Shown here: positions 1 to 8,421 of the stretch, one piece after another
How the letters are laid out: each line of letters starts with the position of its first letter
Position numbering within the stretch: position 1 is the stretch's first letter
The notes under the pieces: model-generated
What the model was told of the DNA's origin: nothing
Database searches by the model: none
The model's input: only the letters and a program-made list of their open reading frames with translations
Source of the DNA: [Clostridium] aerotolerans DSM 5434
GTDB taxonomy: Bacteria > Bacillota > Clostridia > Lachnospirales > Lachnospiraceae
Reading direction: 5' to 3'
Assembly: GCF_000687555.1 (NCBI RefSeq)
Contig: NZ_JHWJ01000007.1
Span: 1-64,000, forward strand
DNA length: 64,000 bases
Made by a program: the position numbers and the translations under genes

Positions 1-1175
<1,175 letters not shown>

Positions 1176-1205
1176 AAAATACCGCCGGTTTTTTTGCCGG
1201 CGGTA
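1176..1205 (-). terminator. Terminator between the collagen-like gene and purL
   Basis: ACCGCCGG (1181-1188) pairs with CCGGCGGT (1197-1204), extended by one T-A pair. On the minus strand the stem is followed by six T, so it is a good terminator for purL. On the plus strand the T-run is poor, but the hairpin probably serves both convergent genes. Confidence 0.85.
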
Positions 1206-1210
1206 CTCCT

Positions 1211-4200
1211 TTATTTGAAATATTTAACTCCGGATTCAAAGATCTTTAAATCCTGCTCTCCATAGATATTCATTGCCACAGCCTCACCTCTTCGCTCGGA
1301 GTGTGCCATCTTTCCAAGAATACGGCCATCTGGGCTTGTAATTCCCTCTATTGCCATAAATGAGCCATTGGGGTTCCAACTCTCATCCATAGTAGGGCAA
1401 CCAGTTTCATCCACGTACTGAGTGGCAACCTGCCCATTTTTAAACAGCTTTAAAAGCCATTCACCTGTGGCTACAAAACGGCCTTCCCCATGGGAAGCCG
1501 GATTGCAGTACACCCCTCCCAATTCTGCTCCGGAAAGCCATGGGGATTTATTGCTTACAACCTTTGTATATACCATTTTAGAAATGTGGCGTCCAATGGT
1601 GTTCGTAGTAAGGGTAGGTGAATCCTCTCTTTGCTCCACAATCGCTCCTTCCGGCACCAGACCAAGCTTTATGAGTGCCTGGAATCCATTGCAGACTCCT
1701 AACATTAATCCGTCTCTTTCATTGAGAAGCTTGTTGATTTCCTCTTTGATCAGCTCATTGCGGAATACAGCTGCGAAAAATTTAGCGGAACCATCTGGTT
1801 CGTCACCTGCTGAAAAACCGCCTGGGAACATAACAATCTGGGAGTTCTTAATCTCATTTCGGTAAAGCTCCACTGACTCCCTGATATCCTCAGCGCTTAA
1901 GTTTTTAAAAACTCTTGTTGTAACATTGGCACCGGCATTTACAAATGCTTTTGTACTGTCGTATTCACAATTGGTGCCAGGGAAAACAGGAATGAACACA
2001 TTAGGCTTTGCCACCTTATTCTTACATACGTAAATATTGTCGCCTTTAAAAATCGTCTCCTGGACTTTAGTCTTTTTTGCTCCTGAATCAGTAGGGAATA
2101 CTTCCTCTAACGTTTCTGTCCATGATTTTATAGCTTCACTCATAGAAATAGTTACATCTCCATAAGCAAATGCTTCCTGTTCTGTAACTTCGCCCAACAG
2201 AGTATGGGAAAAGCCCAGTTCAGATATTTTATCTCCCGGTACCTCACAGACGATATTTCCCCAGCCGGCTGCGAAGAAATCCTCAGGATCAACTGTTTCT
2301 TCTATGGTTACTCCAAGTCTGTTACCAAAAGCCATCTTGCTGACCGCTTCACAAATTCCGTGGCCTTCCACTGCATAAGCCGATACAACCCGTCCAGCTA
2401 AAATATCCCCAAAAATCGCCTCGTATCCTTCCATGATCTGACTGTAATCTGGTAAGTCGTAGGAATCCTTCTTAATGGTAAATAATACGAGTTTGTTTCC
2501 TGCCTTTTTAAGCTCCGGTGTGATGATATGCTTCTGGCTTGCAATGTCCACAGCAAAGGAAACAAGAGTGGGAGGAACATCAATATCCTGGAAAGTACCA
2601 GACATACTGTCCTTTCCGCCAATGGAAGGAAGAGAGAATCCCATCTGTGCATGGTAAGCACCAAGAAGAGCTGCAAATGGCTGGCTCCAGCGAGTGCCTT
2701 CCTCTGACATTCTTCTGAAATATTCCTGGAAGGTAAAACGGATCTTTTTATAATCTCCGCCTGCTGCCACGATCTTGGCAACAGAGGATAACACTGCATA
2801 AATTGCACCGTGATAAGGACTCCAGCTTGATAAATAAGGATCAAATCCATAGCTCATCATGGTAACGGTATCTGTTGTGCCCTGAAGCAGAGGAAGCTTT
2901 GCTACCATACACTGTGTTTCCGTCATCTGGTATTTGCCGCCAAAGGGCATAAATACGCTTCCCGCACCAATGGAGCCGTCAAACATTTCCACCAGACCTT
3001 TTTGAGAGCATACATTTAAATCAGAAAGCACTTGAAGCCAGGATTTCTTTACATCGGCTATCTCTTTCTTTTCAAATACATTTCCAGCTTTATCCGGCAC
3101 TTCCAAAATCACAGATGCTTCCTGGTGGGCACCGTTTGTATCCAGGAATGCCCGGCAGATATCAACGATAGTCTTACCTCTCCAGCTCATGACCAGACGC
3201 TTTTCTTCCGTCACTTCAGCAACGACTACTGCTTCTAAATTCTCTTCTGCTGCAAAGGAAAGGAACTTATCCCGGTCCTTGGGATCAATGACAACGGCCA
3301 TACGCTCCTGAGATTCGGATATGGCTATTTCCGTTCCGTCAAGTCCTGCGTATTTTTTCGGTACCATATCAAGATCGATTTTTAATCCATCAGCCAGCTC
3401 TCCAATGGCAACGGAAACTCCGCCTGCACCAAAGTCATTGCACTTCTTTATAAGCTTGCTGACCTCTTCTCTGCGGAAAAGACGCTGAATCTTTCTCTCG
3501 GTAGGCGCATTTCCCTTCTGCACCTCAGCCCCGCAGGTCTCAATAGAAGCTTCGGTATGGACCTTAGAGGAACCAGTGGCACCACCACAGCCATCACGGC
3601 CGGTACGGCCTCCAAGGAGGATAATTATATCTCCTGGATCTGAAGTCTCACGGATCACATTGGCCCTTTTGGCTGCTCCCATAACGGCGCCGATTTCCAT
3701 TCTCTTAGCTACGTAATCCGGATGATAGATCTCTTTTACATACCCGGTGGCAAGACCAATCTGATTTCCATAGGAGCTATAGCCCTTAGCTGCCCCGGTT
3801 ACAATCTTTCTCTGGGGAAGCTTTCCTTTTAAGGTTTCATGAAGAGGCTTTGTAGGATCGGCCGCTCCAGTCACGCGCATGGCCTGATAAACGTAGGTAC
3901 GTCCGGAAAGAGGATCGCGGATGGCTCCTCCAAGGCAAGTGGCTGCGCCGCCAAAAGGTTCAATCTCGGTCGGGTGGTTATGGGTTTCATTTTTAAAGTT
4001 TACAAGCCATTCCTCTTCCACTCCGTCTACGAGAACAGGAACCACGATGCTGCAGGCATTGATCTCTTCCGATACCTCAAGATCCTCAAGCTTGCCTTCC
4101 TTGCGGAGCTTTCTCATCGCCATGAGAGCGAGATCCATCAGACAAACGTATTTGTCACTTTTTCCTTTAAAGACCTCTTCCCGGTCTGCCAGATACTGAT

Positions 4201-4960
4201 GATACGTATCCTCCATCGGTTTTCTGTAATCTCCGTCTGTAAAGGATACGTCTTTTAACTCCGTCTGGAAGGTGGTATGACGGCAGTGATCGGACCAGTA
4301 CGTATCCAGAACACGGATTTCTGTCATGGTCGGATCCCTGTGCTCATCTTCTTTATAATAATTCTGGATATGGAGAAAATCCTGAAATGTCATAGCAAGG
4401 TTCAGGCCTTCATACAAATCCTTACATTCATTCTCTGTTAATTCCTTAAATCCTTCAAATACCAAAACATCCTCTGGAGTCTCAAACACGGTAACCAGAG
4501 TCTCAGGCTTTGTCTCATCTGCTTCTCTGGAATCTACGGGATTAATACAAAAGGATTTTAATTCTGTAATCTGATCCTCAGTAAAGGACCCGGAAATTAC
4601 ATAAGTAACTGCGGACTTAATCACAGGCTCTTCGTCTTCCTTTAAAAGCTTAATGCACTGCTCTGCAGAGTCTGCTCTTTGATCGAACTGTCCTGGCAAA
4701 TACTCCACAGAAAAGACCAGATCATCTTTCTCGGCTGGGAACTCCTCCAAATAGTACTCGTCCACAGGTGGCTCGGAAAAAATGGTAGTAAGAGCCAATC
4801 CATAGATTTCATCAGACAGATTCTCCATATCATAACGGATCAAAACCCGCACTCCTTTCACACCGGAAATGCCAAGATAGCTTTTGATCTCTTCATTCAA
4901 TTCGTTGGCTTTCACAGCATAGGCTGGTTTTTTCTCCACGTATACTCTTCTTACACTCAT
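1211..4960 (-). CDS. purL: Phosphoribosylformylglycinamidine synthase, single-chain
   Basis: The 1249-residue enzyme converts FGAR, glutamine and ATP to FGAM in purine synthesis. It fuses the synthetase part to a C-terminal glutamine amidotransferase, shown by FPGTNCEYD, the nucleophile Cys in GVCNGFQ and the His/Glu pair in CNPASHGEGRF. The synthetase core has HNHPTEIEPFGGAATC and GGKDSMSGTF. This is the long clostridial/proteobacterial architecture rather than the split PurS/PurL/PurQ of Bacillus. The ATG at 4960 has AAGGAGG eight bases upstream; an upstream in-frame ATG at 5008 has no such site. No other pur genes are adjacent. A weak promoter (TTCACT, 18 bp, TATGAT) can be read about 60 bp upstream; I see no purine riboswitch. 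Confidence 0.97.
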   Translation of the reverse strand: MSVRRVYVEKKPAYAVKANELNEEIKSYLGISGVKGVRVLIRYDMENLSDEIYGLALTTIFSEPPVDEYYLEEFPAEKDDLVFSVEYLPGQFDQRADSAEQCIKLLKEDEEPVIKSAVTYVISGSFTEDQITELKSFCINPVDSREADETKPETLVTVFETPEDVLVFEGFKELTENECKDLYEGLNLAMTFQDFLHIQNYYKEDEHRDPTMTEIRVLDTYWSDHCRHTTFQTELKDVSFTDGDYRKPMEDTYHQYLADREEVFKGKSDKYVCLMDLALMAMRKLRKEGKLEDLEVSEEINACSIVVPVLVDGVEEEWLVNFKNETHNHPTEIEPFGGAATCLGGAIRDPLSGRTYVYQAMRVTGAADPTKPLHETLKGKLPQRKIVTGAAKGYSSYGNQIGLATGYVKEIYHPDYVAKRMEIGAVMGAAKRANVIRETSDPGDIIILLGGRTGRDGCGGATGSSKVHTEASIETCGAEVQKGNAPTERKIQRLFRREEVSKLIKKCNDFGAGGVSVAIGELADGLKIDLDMVPKKYAGLDGTEIAISESQERMAVVIDPKDRDKFLSFAAEENLEAVVVAEVTEEKRLVMSWRGKTIVDICRAFLDTNGAHQEASVILEVPDKAGNVFEKKEIADVKKSWLQVLSDLNVCSQKGLVEMFDGSIGAGSVFMPFGGKYQMTETQCMVAKLPLLQGTTDTVTMMSYGFDPYLSSWSPYHGAIYAVLSSVAKIVAAGGDYKKIRFTFQEYFRRMSEEGTRWSQPFAALLGAYHAQMGFSLPSIGGKDSMSGTFQDIDVPPTLVSFAVDIASQKHIITPELKKAGNKLVLFTIKKDSYDLPDYSQIMEGYEAIFGDILAGRVVSAYAVEGHGICEAVSKMAFGNRLGVTIEETVDPEDFFAAGWGNIVCEVPGDKISELGFSHTLLGEVTEQEAFAYGDVTISMSEAIKSWTETLEEVFPTDSGAKKTKVQETIFKGDNIYVCKNKVAKPNVFIPVFPGTNCEYDSTKAFVNAGANVTTRVFKNLSAEDIRESVELYRNEIKNSQIVMFPGGFSAGDEPDGSAKFFAAVFRNELIKEEINKLLNERDGLMLGVCNGFQALIKLGLVPEGAIVEQREDSPTLTTNTIGRHISKMVYTKVVSNKSPWLSGAELGGVYCNPASHGEGRFVATGEWLLKLFKNGQVATQYVDETGCPTMDESWNPNGSFMAIEGITSPDGRILGKMAHSERRGEAVAMNIYGEQDLKIFESGVKYFK

Positions 4961-5148
4961 AATTTCCTCCTTGTAAAAATCCATATGGTCCATTGATACC
5001 ATCATCATACCATACTACATATCAATTAGTGAAATTAATATATCTTATGTTATTAATCAGTATAATTAATATAAAATGATCTTCTTTTTTAATTTGTATT
5101 ATTCCCAGGATTGCATTCGACATTTTTCCATATTTTTTACAAAAATAC

Positions 5149-5177
5149 TTGAAAGTTTAATTAAAGTACAATATAGT
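5149..5177 (+). promoter_or_regulatory. Sigma-A-type promoter of the 5215 gene
   Basis: TTGAAA (5149-5154), a 17-bp spacer and TATAGT (5172-5177) lie about 38 bp before the start codon. Confidence 0.7.
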
Positions 5178-5214
5178 AGTAAAGGATTTTTTTACTAAAG
5201 GAGCGCAACATAAT

Positions 5215-5532
5215 ATGGATCTTGATCAACAACTAAAAAATTTATCCCAGAAATATTTATTCGAAGACAGCCAGTTTAAAACAGATGAGCAAATACCAAG
5301 CCTGGAGGTATGCTTAACACTGCAGGAAACTCATATTGACCGATTCATTGAGAAAGCTGGACAGCTTAACTCTATTATTGAATCCTGTGCCAATATGGTC
5401 AGTATCTTTGACACAGACGTATCAAAGGATTATCTGATGCAGACCTCTATACGCTGCGGCAAGAGCAACCATCTCTACATCCGCACCGCACCCTCCATGC
5501 TGAATATTCTGGTGGAAACACTGTTTGATTAA
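5215..5532 (+). CDS. Conserved-looking small protein of unknown function
   Basis: A 105-residue soluble protein that I do not recognise. It has no signal peptide or membrane segment and is probably helical in its middle part (IDRFIEKAGQLNSIIESC). It has its own promoter, a ribosome site (AAAGGAG) 11 bases before ATG and its own rho-independent terminator, so it is a monocistronic, genuinely expressed unit. It is divergent from purL, but nothing else links it to purine synthesis. Confidence 0.75.
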   Translation: MDLDQQLKNLSQKYLFEDSQFKTDEQIPSLEVCLTLQETHIDRFIEKAGQLNSIIESCANMVSIFDTDVSKDYLMQTSIRCGKSNHLYIRTAPSMLNILVETLFD

Positions 5533-5572
5533 GGATCGATATTCTTCACATAACGTGAGACGGGTCCCATGG

Positions 5573-5628
5573 AAACAGGGGAAGCTGACCGGTCAATGTA
5601 CCGGCCTGCTTCCCCTGTTTGTTTTATT
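5573..5628 (+). terminator. Rho-independent terminator of the 5215 gene
   Basis: AAACAGGGGAAGC (5573-5585) pairs perfectly with GCTTCCCCTGTTT (5608-5620), with a smaller CCGGT/ACCGG stem inside the loop. GTTTTATT follows on the plus strand. Confidence 0.92.
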
Positions 5629-5644
5629 AAGCCATGTGACCGTT

Positions 5645-6253
5645 TTATTTAAGATGCGAGCTTTCATTACGTTCCAGCAAATAAAATTCCTCTGTCAAAG
5701 GATCAAACGAGATGGTTGTAATGCTGGCGTTTTCTACGATTTTATGATCCTCTCCTGGTTGATAGCCCATTAGATAGGAATAGAGATGGCCAAGTGTAGC
5801 TCCGTGAGACACAATTGCCACATCCTCACTACCACCCGTAATCTCTCTTATGGTTTTCCATGCCTCGGTACAACGGTTTCTTATGGATGTAAGCGTTTCA
5901 CCGTCTGGCGGTGAGGCTTCCTGGGGATTCATGGTCCAGCGCTTTAATTCCTCCGGAAACTGGTTTCCAATCTCAGCCCACGTAAGGCCTTCCCATTTGC
6001 CAAATTCCACCTCCACAAGGGGTCTCATAGAACACAGCTCTACCTTTTGCCTCTTGGCAATCATCTCTGCTGTTTCGGCCGCGCGGACCAGAGGGCTTGT
6101 AAAAATCTTGGTTATTGGCCTTTGATCCATGGCTTCAGCCAGTTTCTGTGCCTGGATGCGTCCGGTTTCATTTAAAGGAATGTCATGGCTTCCCTGAATC
6201 TTTCCCGCTATATTCCAATCCGTCTGTCCATGGCGTATGAGATAAAGCTTCAT
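5645..6253 (-). CDS. Histidine phosphatase family protein (phosphoglycerate mutase-like)
   Basis: 202 residues with the N-terminal phospho-acceptor motif LIRHGQTDW, the second active-site His in VSHGAT and the acidic EVEFGKWEG, so the catalytic set is complete. Family members act on phosphosugars, alpha-ribazole phosphate or nucleotides. The substrate cannot be told from sequence; no cobalamin gene is adjacent (cobO is 46 kb away), which argues weakly against a CobC role. Its ATG overlaps the stop of the upstream sigma-like gene (ATGA), so the two are translationally coupled. Confidence 0.9.
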   Translation of the reverse strand: MKLYLIRHGQTDWNIAGKIQGSHDIPLNETGRIQAQKLAEAMDQRPITKIFTSPLVRAAETAEMIAKRQKVELCSMRPLVEVEFGKWEGLTWAEIGNQFPEELKRWTMNPQEASPPDGETLTSIRNRCTEAWKTIREITGGSEDVAIVSHGATLGHLYSYLMGYQPGEDHKIVENASITTISFDPLTEEFYLLERNESSHLK

Positions 6254-6846
6254 TCGTAGTCCTCGTCCTCTTGTTCGATGAAATCAAACCCCTCTGCTTC
6301 TGAAAGAGCATCCAGGTCCATATTTTCTGCATTCAGGCTCATGGCCTCTATGGCCATCTTCATGATTCCATGGATCTCATCCACTGTCATCTTCATCTTA
6401 TCTGCCAGCTCTTCTATGGTAGCTTCCCGTCCCAGCTCTTTTGCAAGGGCTTGTGAAACTGTCTGGAGTACGTTGACTCTTGCAGCCAGTTCTTCCCCTG
6501 TCTGCTCCGCGGATATTTCCTCATCAACGGCTGCCTGAAGATATTCTTTCATCATATCAGCTGCAAAATGGTCAAATTCATCCTTAACCGGAGCTCCGGC
6601 ATACTGATCCACTGCCATCATGAATGCCATGTTCGCTTCCTGTACCAGGTCCGTAAGAAGCACTCCCTTACCATCATATTCTTTGGCAAAGGAAAGAGCT
6701 GTTTTTAAATTTCCTTCTACAAGCCGTTTCTTTGCCTCATTTTTGCCTTCCTTTATATCATGTAAAAGCAGCTCAGTCTCCTCTTTTGTACAGGGACTGA
6801 TGTCTCCCATTTCTTCTAAATACATCTGGTAAAAATCATCATGCAT
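6250..6846 (-). CDS. Sigma-70-like protein lacking promoter-recognition regions
   Basis: 198 residues. The N-terminal half matches sigma regions 1.2 and 2.1-2.2 (YLEEMGDI, LVEGNLKTALSFAKEY, LLTDLVQEANMAFMMAVDQY), the core-RNA-polymerase-binding part. The usual 2.3-2.4 block with its Tyr/Trp-rich DNA-melting and -10-reading residues is replaced by an acidic segment. A region 3-like part follows (LAKELGREATIEELADKMKM), and then the protein ends in an acidic tail with no region 4. By inference it may bind core polymerase without reading promoters, as a modulator. The start at 6846 has AAAGGAG upstream; the first in-frame ATG (6873) is less well placed. It sits under its own strong promoter and is coupled to the phosphatase. 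Confidence 0.8.
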   Translation of the reverse strand: MHDDFYQMYLEEMGDISPCTKEETELLLHDIKEGKNEAKKRLVEGNLKTALSFAKEYDGKGVLLTDLVQEANMAFMMAVDQYAGAPVKDEFDHFAADMMKEYLQAAVDEEISAEQTGEELAARVNVLQTVSQALAKELGREATIEELADKMKMTVDEIHGIMKMAIEAMSLNAENMDLDALSEAEGFDFIEQEDEDYE

Positions 6847-6893
6847 ATGTTTTTTCGCTCCTTTTTCGTTCATTCCTGATACCTGTGCCCGTT

Positions 6894-6922
6894 ACTATAC
6901 CGCACCCCAGGAAATTTGTCAA
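6894..6922 (-). promoter_or_regulatory. Consensus promoter of the sigma-like gene operon
   Basis: On the minus strand TTGACA (6917-6922), a 17-bp spacer and TATAGT (6894-6899). A near-perfect vegetative promoter. Confidence 0.85.
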
Positions 6923-6927
6923 ATTCC

Positions 6928-6957
6928 TTTACAAACCAATCAAATTCGTGATAGAAT
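6928..6957 (+). promoter_or_regulatory. Likely promoter of the LysR gene
   Basis: TTTACA (6928-6933), an 18-bp spacer and TAGAAT (6952-6957). It is back to back with the promoter of the sigma-like gene. Confidence 0.55.
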
Positions 6958-6985
6958 GTCCTTATACTTATAAGGAGGACTAATG

Positions 6986-7861
6986 ATGGATATTAATTTT
7001 GAACTTTATAAAGTCTTTTACCATGTAGCTGCTACCTTAAGCTTTTCCGAAGCCTCCAAGCAGCTATTCATTTCCCAGTCAGCAGTCAGCCAGTCCATCA
7101 AGGTTCTTGAGAAAAAGCTGAATCAGACTCTTTTTATCCGAAGCACAAAAAAAGTCCAGCTTACCCCGGAAGGTGAAATTCTTTTAAAGCATATAGAACC
7201 TGCCATCAACCTGATTCAAAAGGGAGAAAACCAGCTTTTGGAAGCCAATACTCTAAATGGCGGCCAGCTGCGCATCGGTGCCAGCGATACCATATGCCGT
7301 TACTATCTGGTTCCCTATTTAAACCGATTTCATAAGGAATTTCCAAATGTGCATATCAAGGTAACAAATCAGACCTCCATTGAATGCGCTCACCTTTTGG
7401 AAAATGGACAGGTAGATTTTATTATTACTAATTATCCAAACTCAGGTCTCTCCAACGCTCAGAATGTTCGTGTCATTAATGAATTTTCCGATGTATTCGT
7501 TGCCAATGAAGAATACTTTCCATTAAAAGGAGAAGAAGTAAGCTTACAGACGCTTCAAACTTATCCTATTTTAATGCTGGACCGAAAGAGTACCACCAGC
7601 GAGTTTCTCCATCATATGTTTCAAAAGGAGCAGCTGGATCTGGTTCCTGAAATTGAACTAAGCAGTAATGATCTTTTAATTGATCTGGCCCGCATCGGCC
7701 TTGGCATTGCCTTTGTTCCTGATTTCTGCATTCCGGAACATGACAAGGATTTATTTCAGGTGAAGCTCACGGAAAAGCTTCCTATCCGCCAGATGGTTGT
7801 TGCCTATAATGAAAGTATTCCCGTTTCTCAGGCCACCAGACAATTTATGGACATGCTTTAA
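6986..7861 (+). CDS. LysR-family transcriptional regulator
   Basis: 291 residues with an N-terminal winged helix (residues about 1-60: FYHVAATLSFSEASKQL, ISQSAVSQSIKVLEKKL) and a periplasmic-binding-like effector domain. Two ATGs are adjacent; the second (6986) is seven bases from AAGGAGG and is preferred over 6983. The target is unknown. LysR proteins usually control a divergent neighbour, which here is the sigma-like/phosphatase operon, so regulation of that operon or autoregulation is possible but unproven. The convergent GNAT gene shares its terminator. Confidence 0.93.
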   Translation: MDINFELYKVFYHVAATLSFSEASKQLFISQSAVSQSIKVLEKKLNQTLFIRSTKKVQLTPEGEILLKHIEPAINLIQKGENQLLEANTLNGGQLRIGASDTICRYYLVPYLNRFHKEFPNVHIKVTNQTSIECAHLLENGQVDFIITNYPNSGLSNAQNVRVINEFSDVFVANEEYFPLKGEEVSLQTLQTYPILMLDRKSTTSEFLHHMFQKEQLDLVPEIELSSNDLLIDLARIGLGIAFVPDFCIPEHDKDLFQVKLTEKLPIRQMVVAYNESIPVSQATRQFMDML

Positions 7862-7872
7862 TTTGACCACCA

Positions 7873-7904
7873 AAAACCTGCCTTCCATGTGAATGGCAGG
7901 TTTT
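7873..7904. terminator. Bidirectional terminator between LysR and GNAT genes
   Basis: AAAACCTGCC (7873-7882) pairs with GGCAGGTTTT (7895-7904). The paired A/T ends give a U-run in both directions. The stop codon of the GNAT gene lies inside the right arm. Confidence 0.85.
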
Positions 7905-8421
7905 ACTCATTTTTAGCCACATAAGCCATATGATAAACCTTCCACATCTCATTTTGGAACAAGAAGCCTTCCTCCTCGGCACTTTCCACCGCAAATCCCA
8001 CCTTTTCATAGCAGCGTTTCGCACCAGGATTATTATCAAATACCTTTAGGGTAAGCTTTTTCATTCCAAGAATCTCTACGCCATATCGAACAGCCAGAGA
8101 GACCATCTCATAGCCTAACCCCTTTCCTCTTAAGCTTGGGTCCACTACAATATATCCCATATGGATTCTTTCCGCCTCATAGTCTGCCCTTAACATGGAA
8201 AAGCTGCCAACTGGTGTCCCTGCCTCATCAATGGCGGTAAAGCCCCAGGACAGCAGATCATTTTCAAATCCTTCATAATATTCCTTCATCTGCTCCTCAG
8301 TCAGAGGAAAGGTAAAACGGTCCCTGCACCACAGCCGCATCATGTACTCATTGTCAAACCATGACACCAGGTATCTGCCATCTTCTTTTTTACTTGGGCG
8401 AAGTCTCAATGTCCTCTTCAT
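7903..8421 (-). CDS. GNAT acetyltransferase, RimJ/RimL-like
   Basis: 172 residues with the GNAT fold. Acetyl-CoA-binding motif A is IVVDPSLRGKGLGYEMV, followed by motif B-like VFDNNPGAKRCYEKVGF. Its N-terminus (LRLRPSKKEDGRYLVSWF) is that of the RimJ/RimL group, which acetylates protein N-termini or small amines; the substrate is not deducible. The second ATG (8421) is nine bases after GGAG and preferred to 8427. The start lies 32 bases inside the 3' end of the upstream helicase gene, so it is probably co-transcribed with it. Confidence 0.9.
   Translation of the reverse strand: MKRTLRLRPSKKEDGRYLVSWFDNEYMMRLWCRDRFTFPLTEEQMKEYYEGFENDLLSWGFTAIDEAGTPVGSFSMLRADYEAERIHMGYIVVDPSLRGKGLGYEMVSLAVRYGVEILGMKKLTLKVFDNNPGAKRCYEKVGFAVESAEEEGFLFQNEMWKVYHMAYVAKNE

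Noticed and set aside
4961-5148. Purine riboswitch or PurR box upstream of purL
   Set aside because: The region is AT-rich and I find neither the conserved purine aptamer core nor a convincing PurBox.
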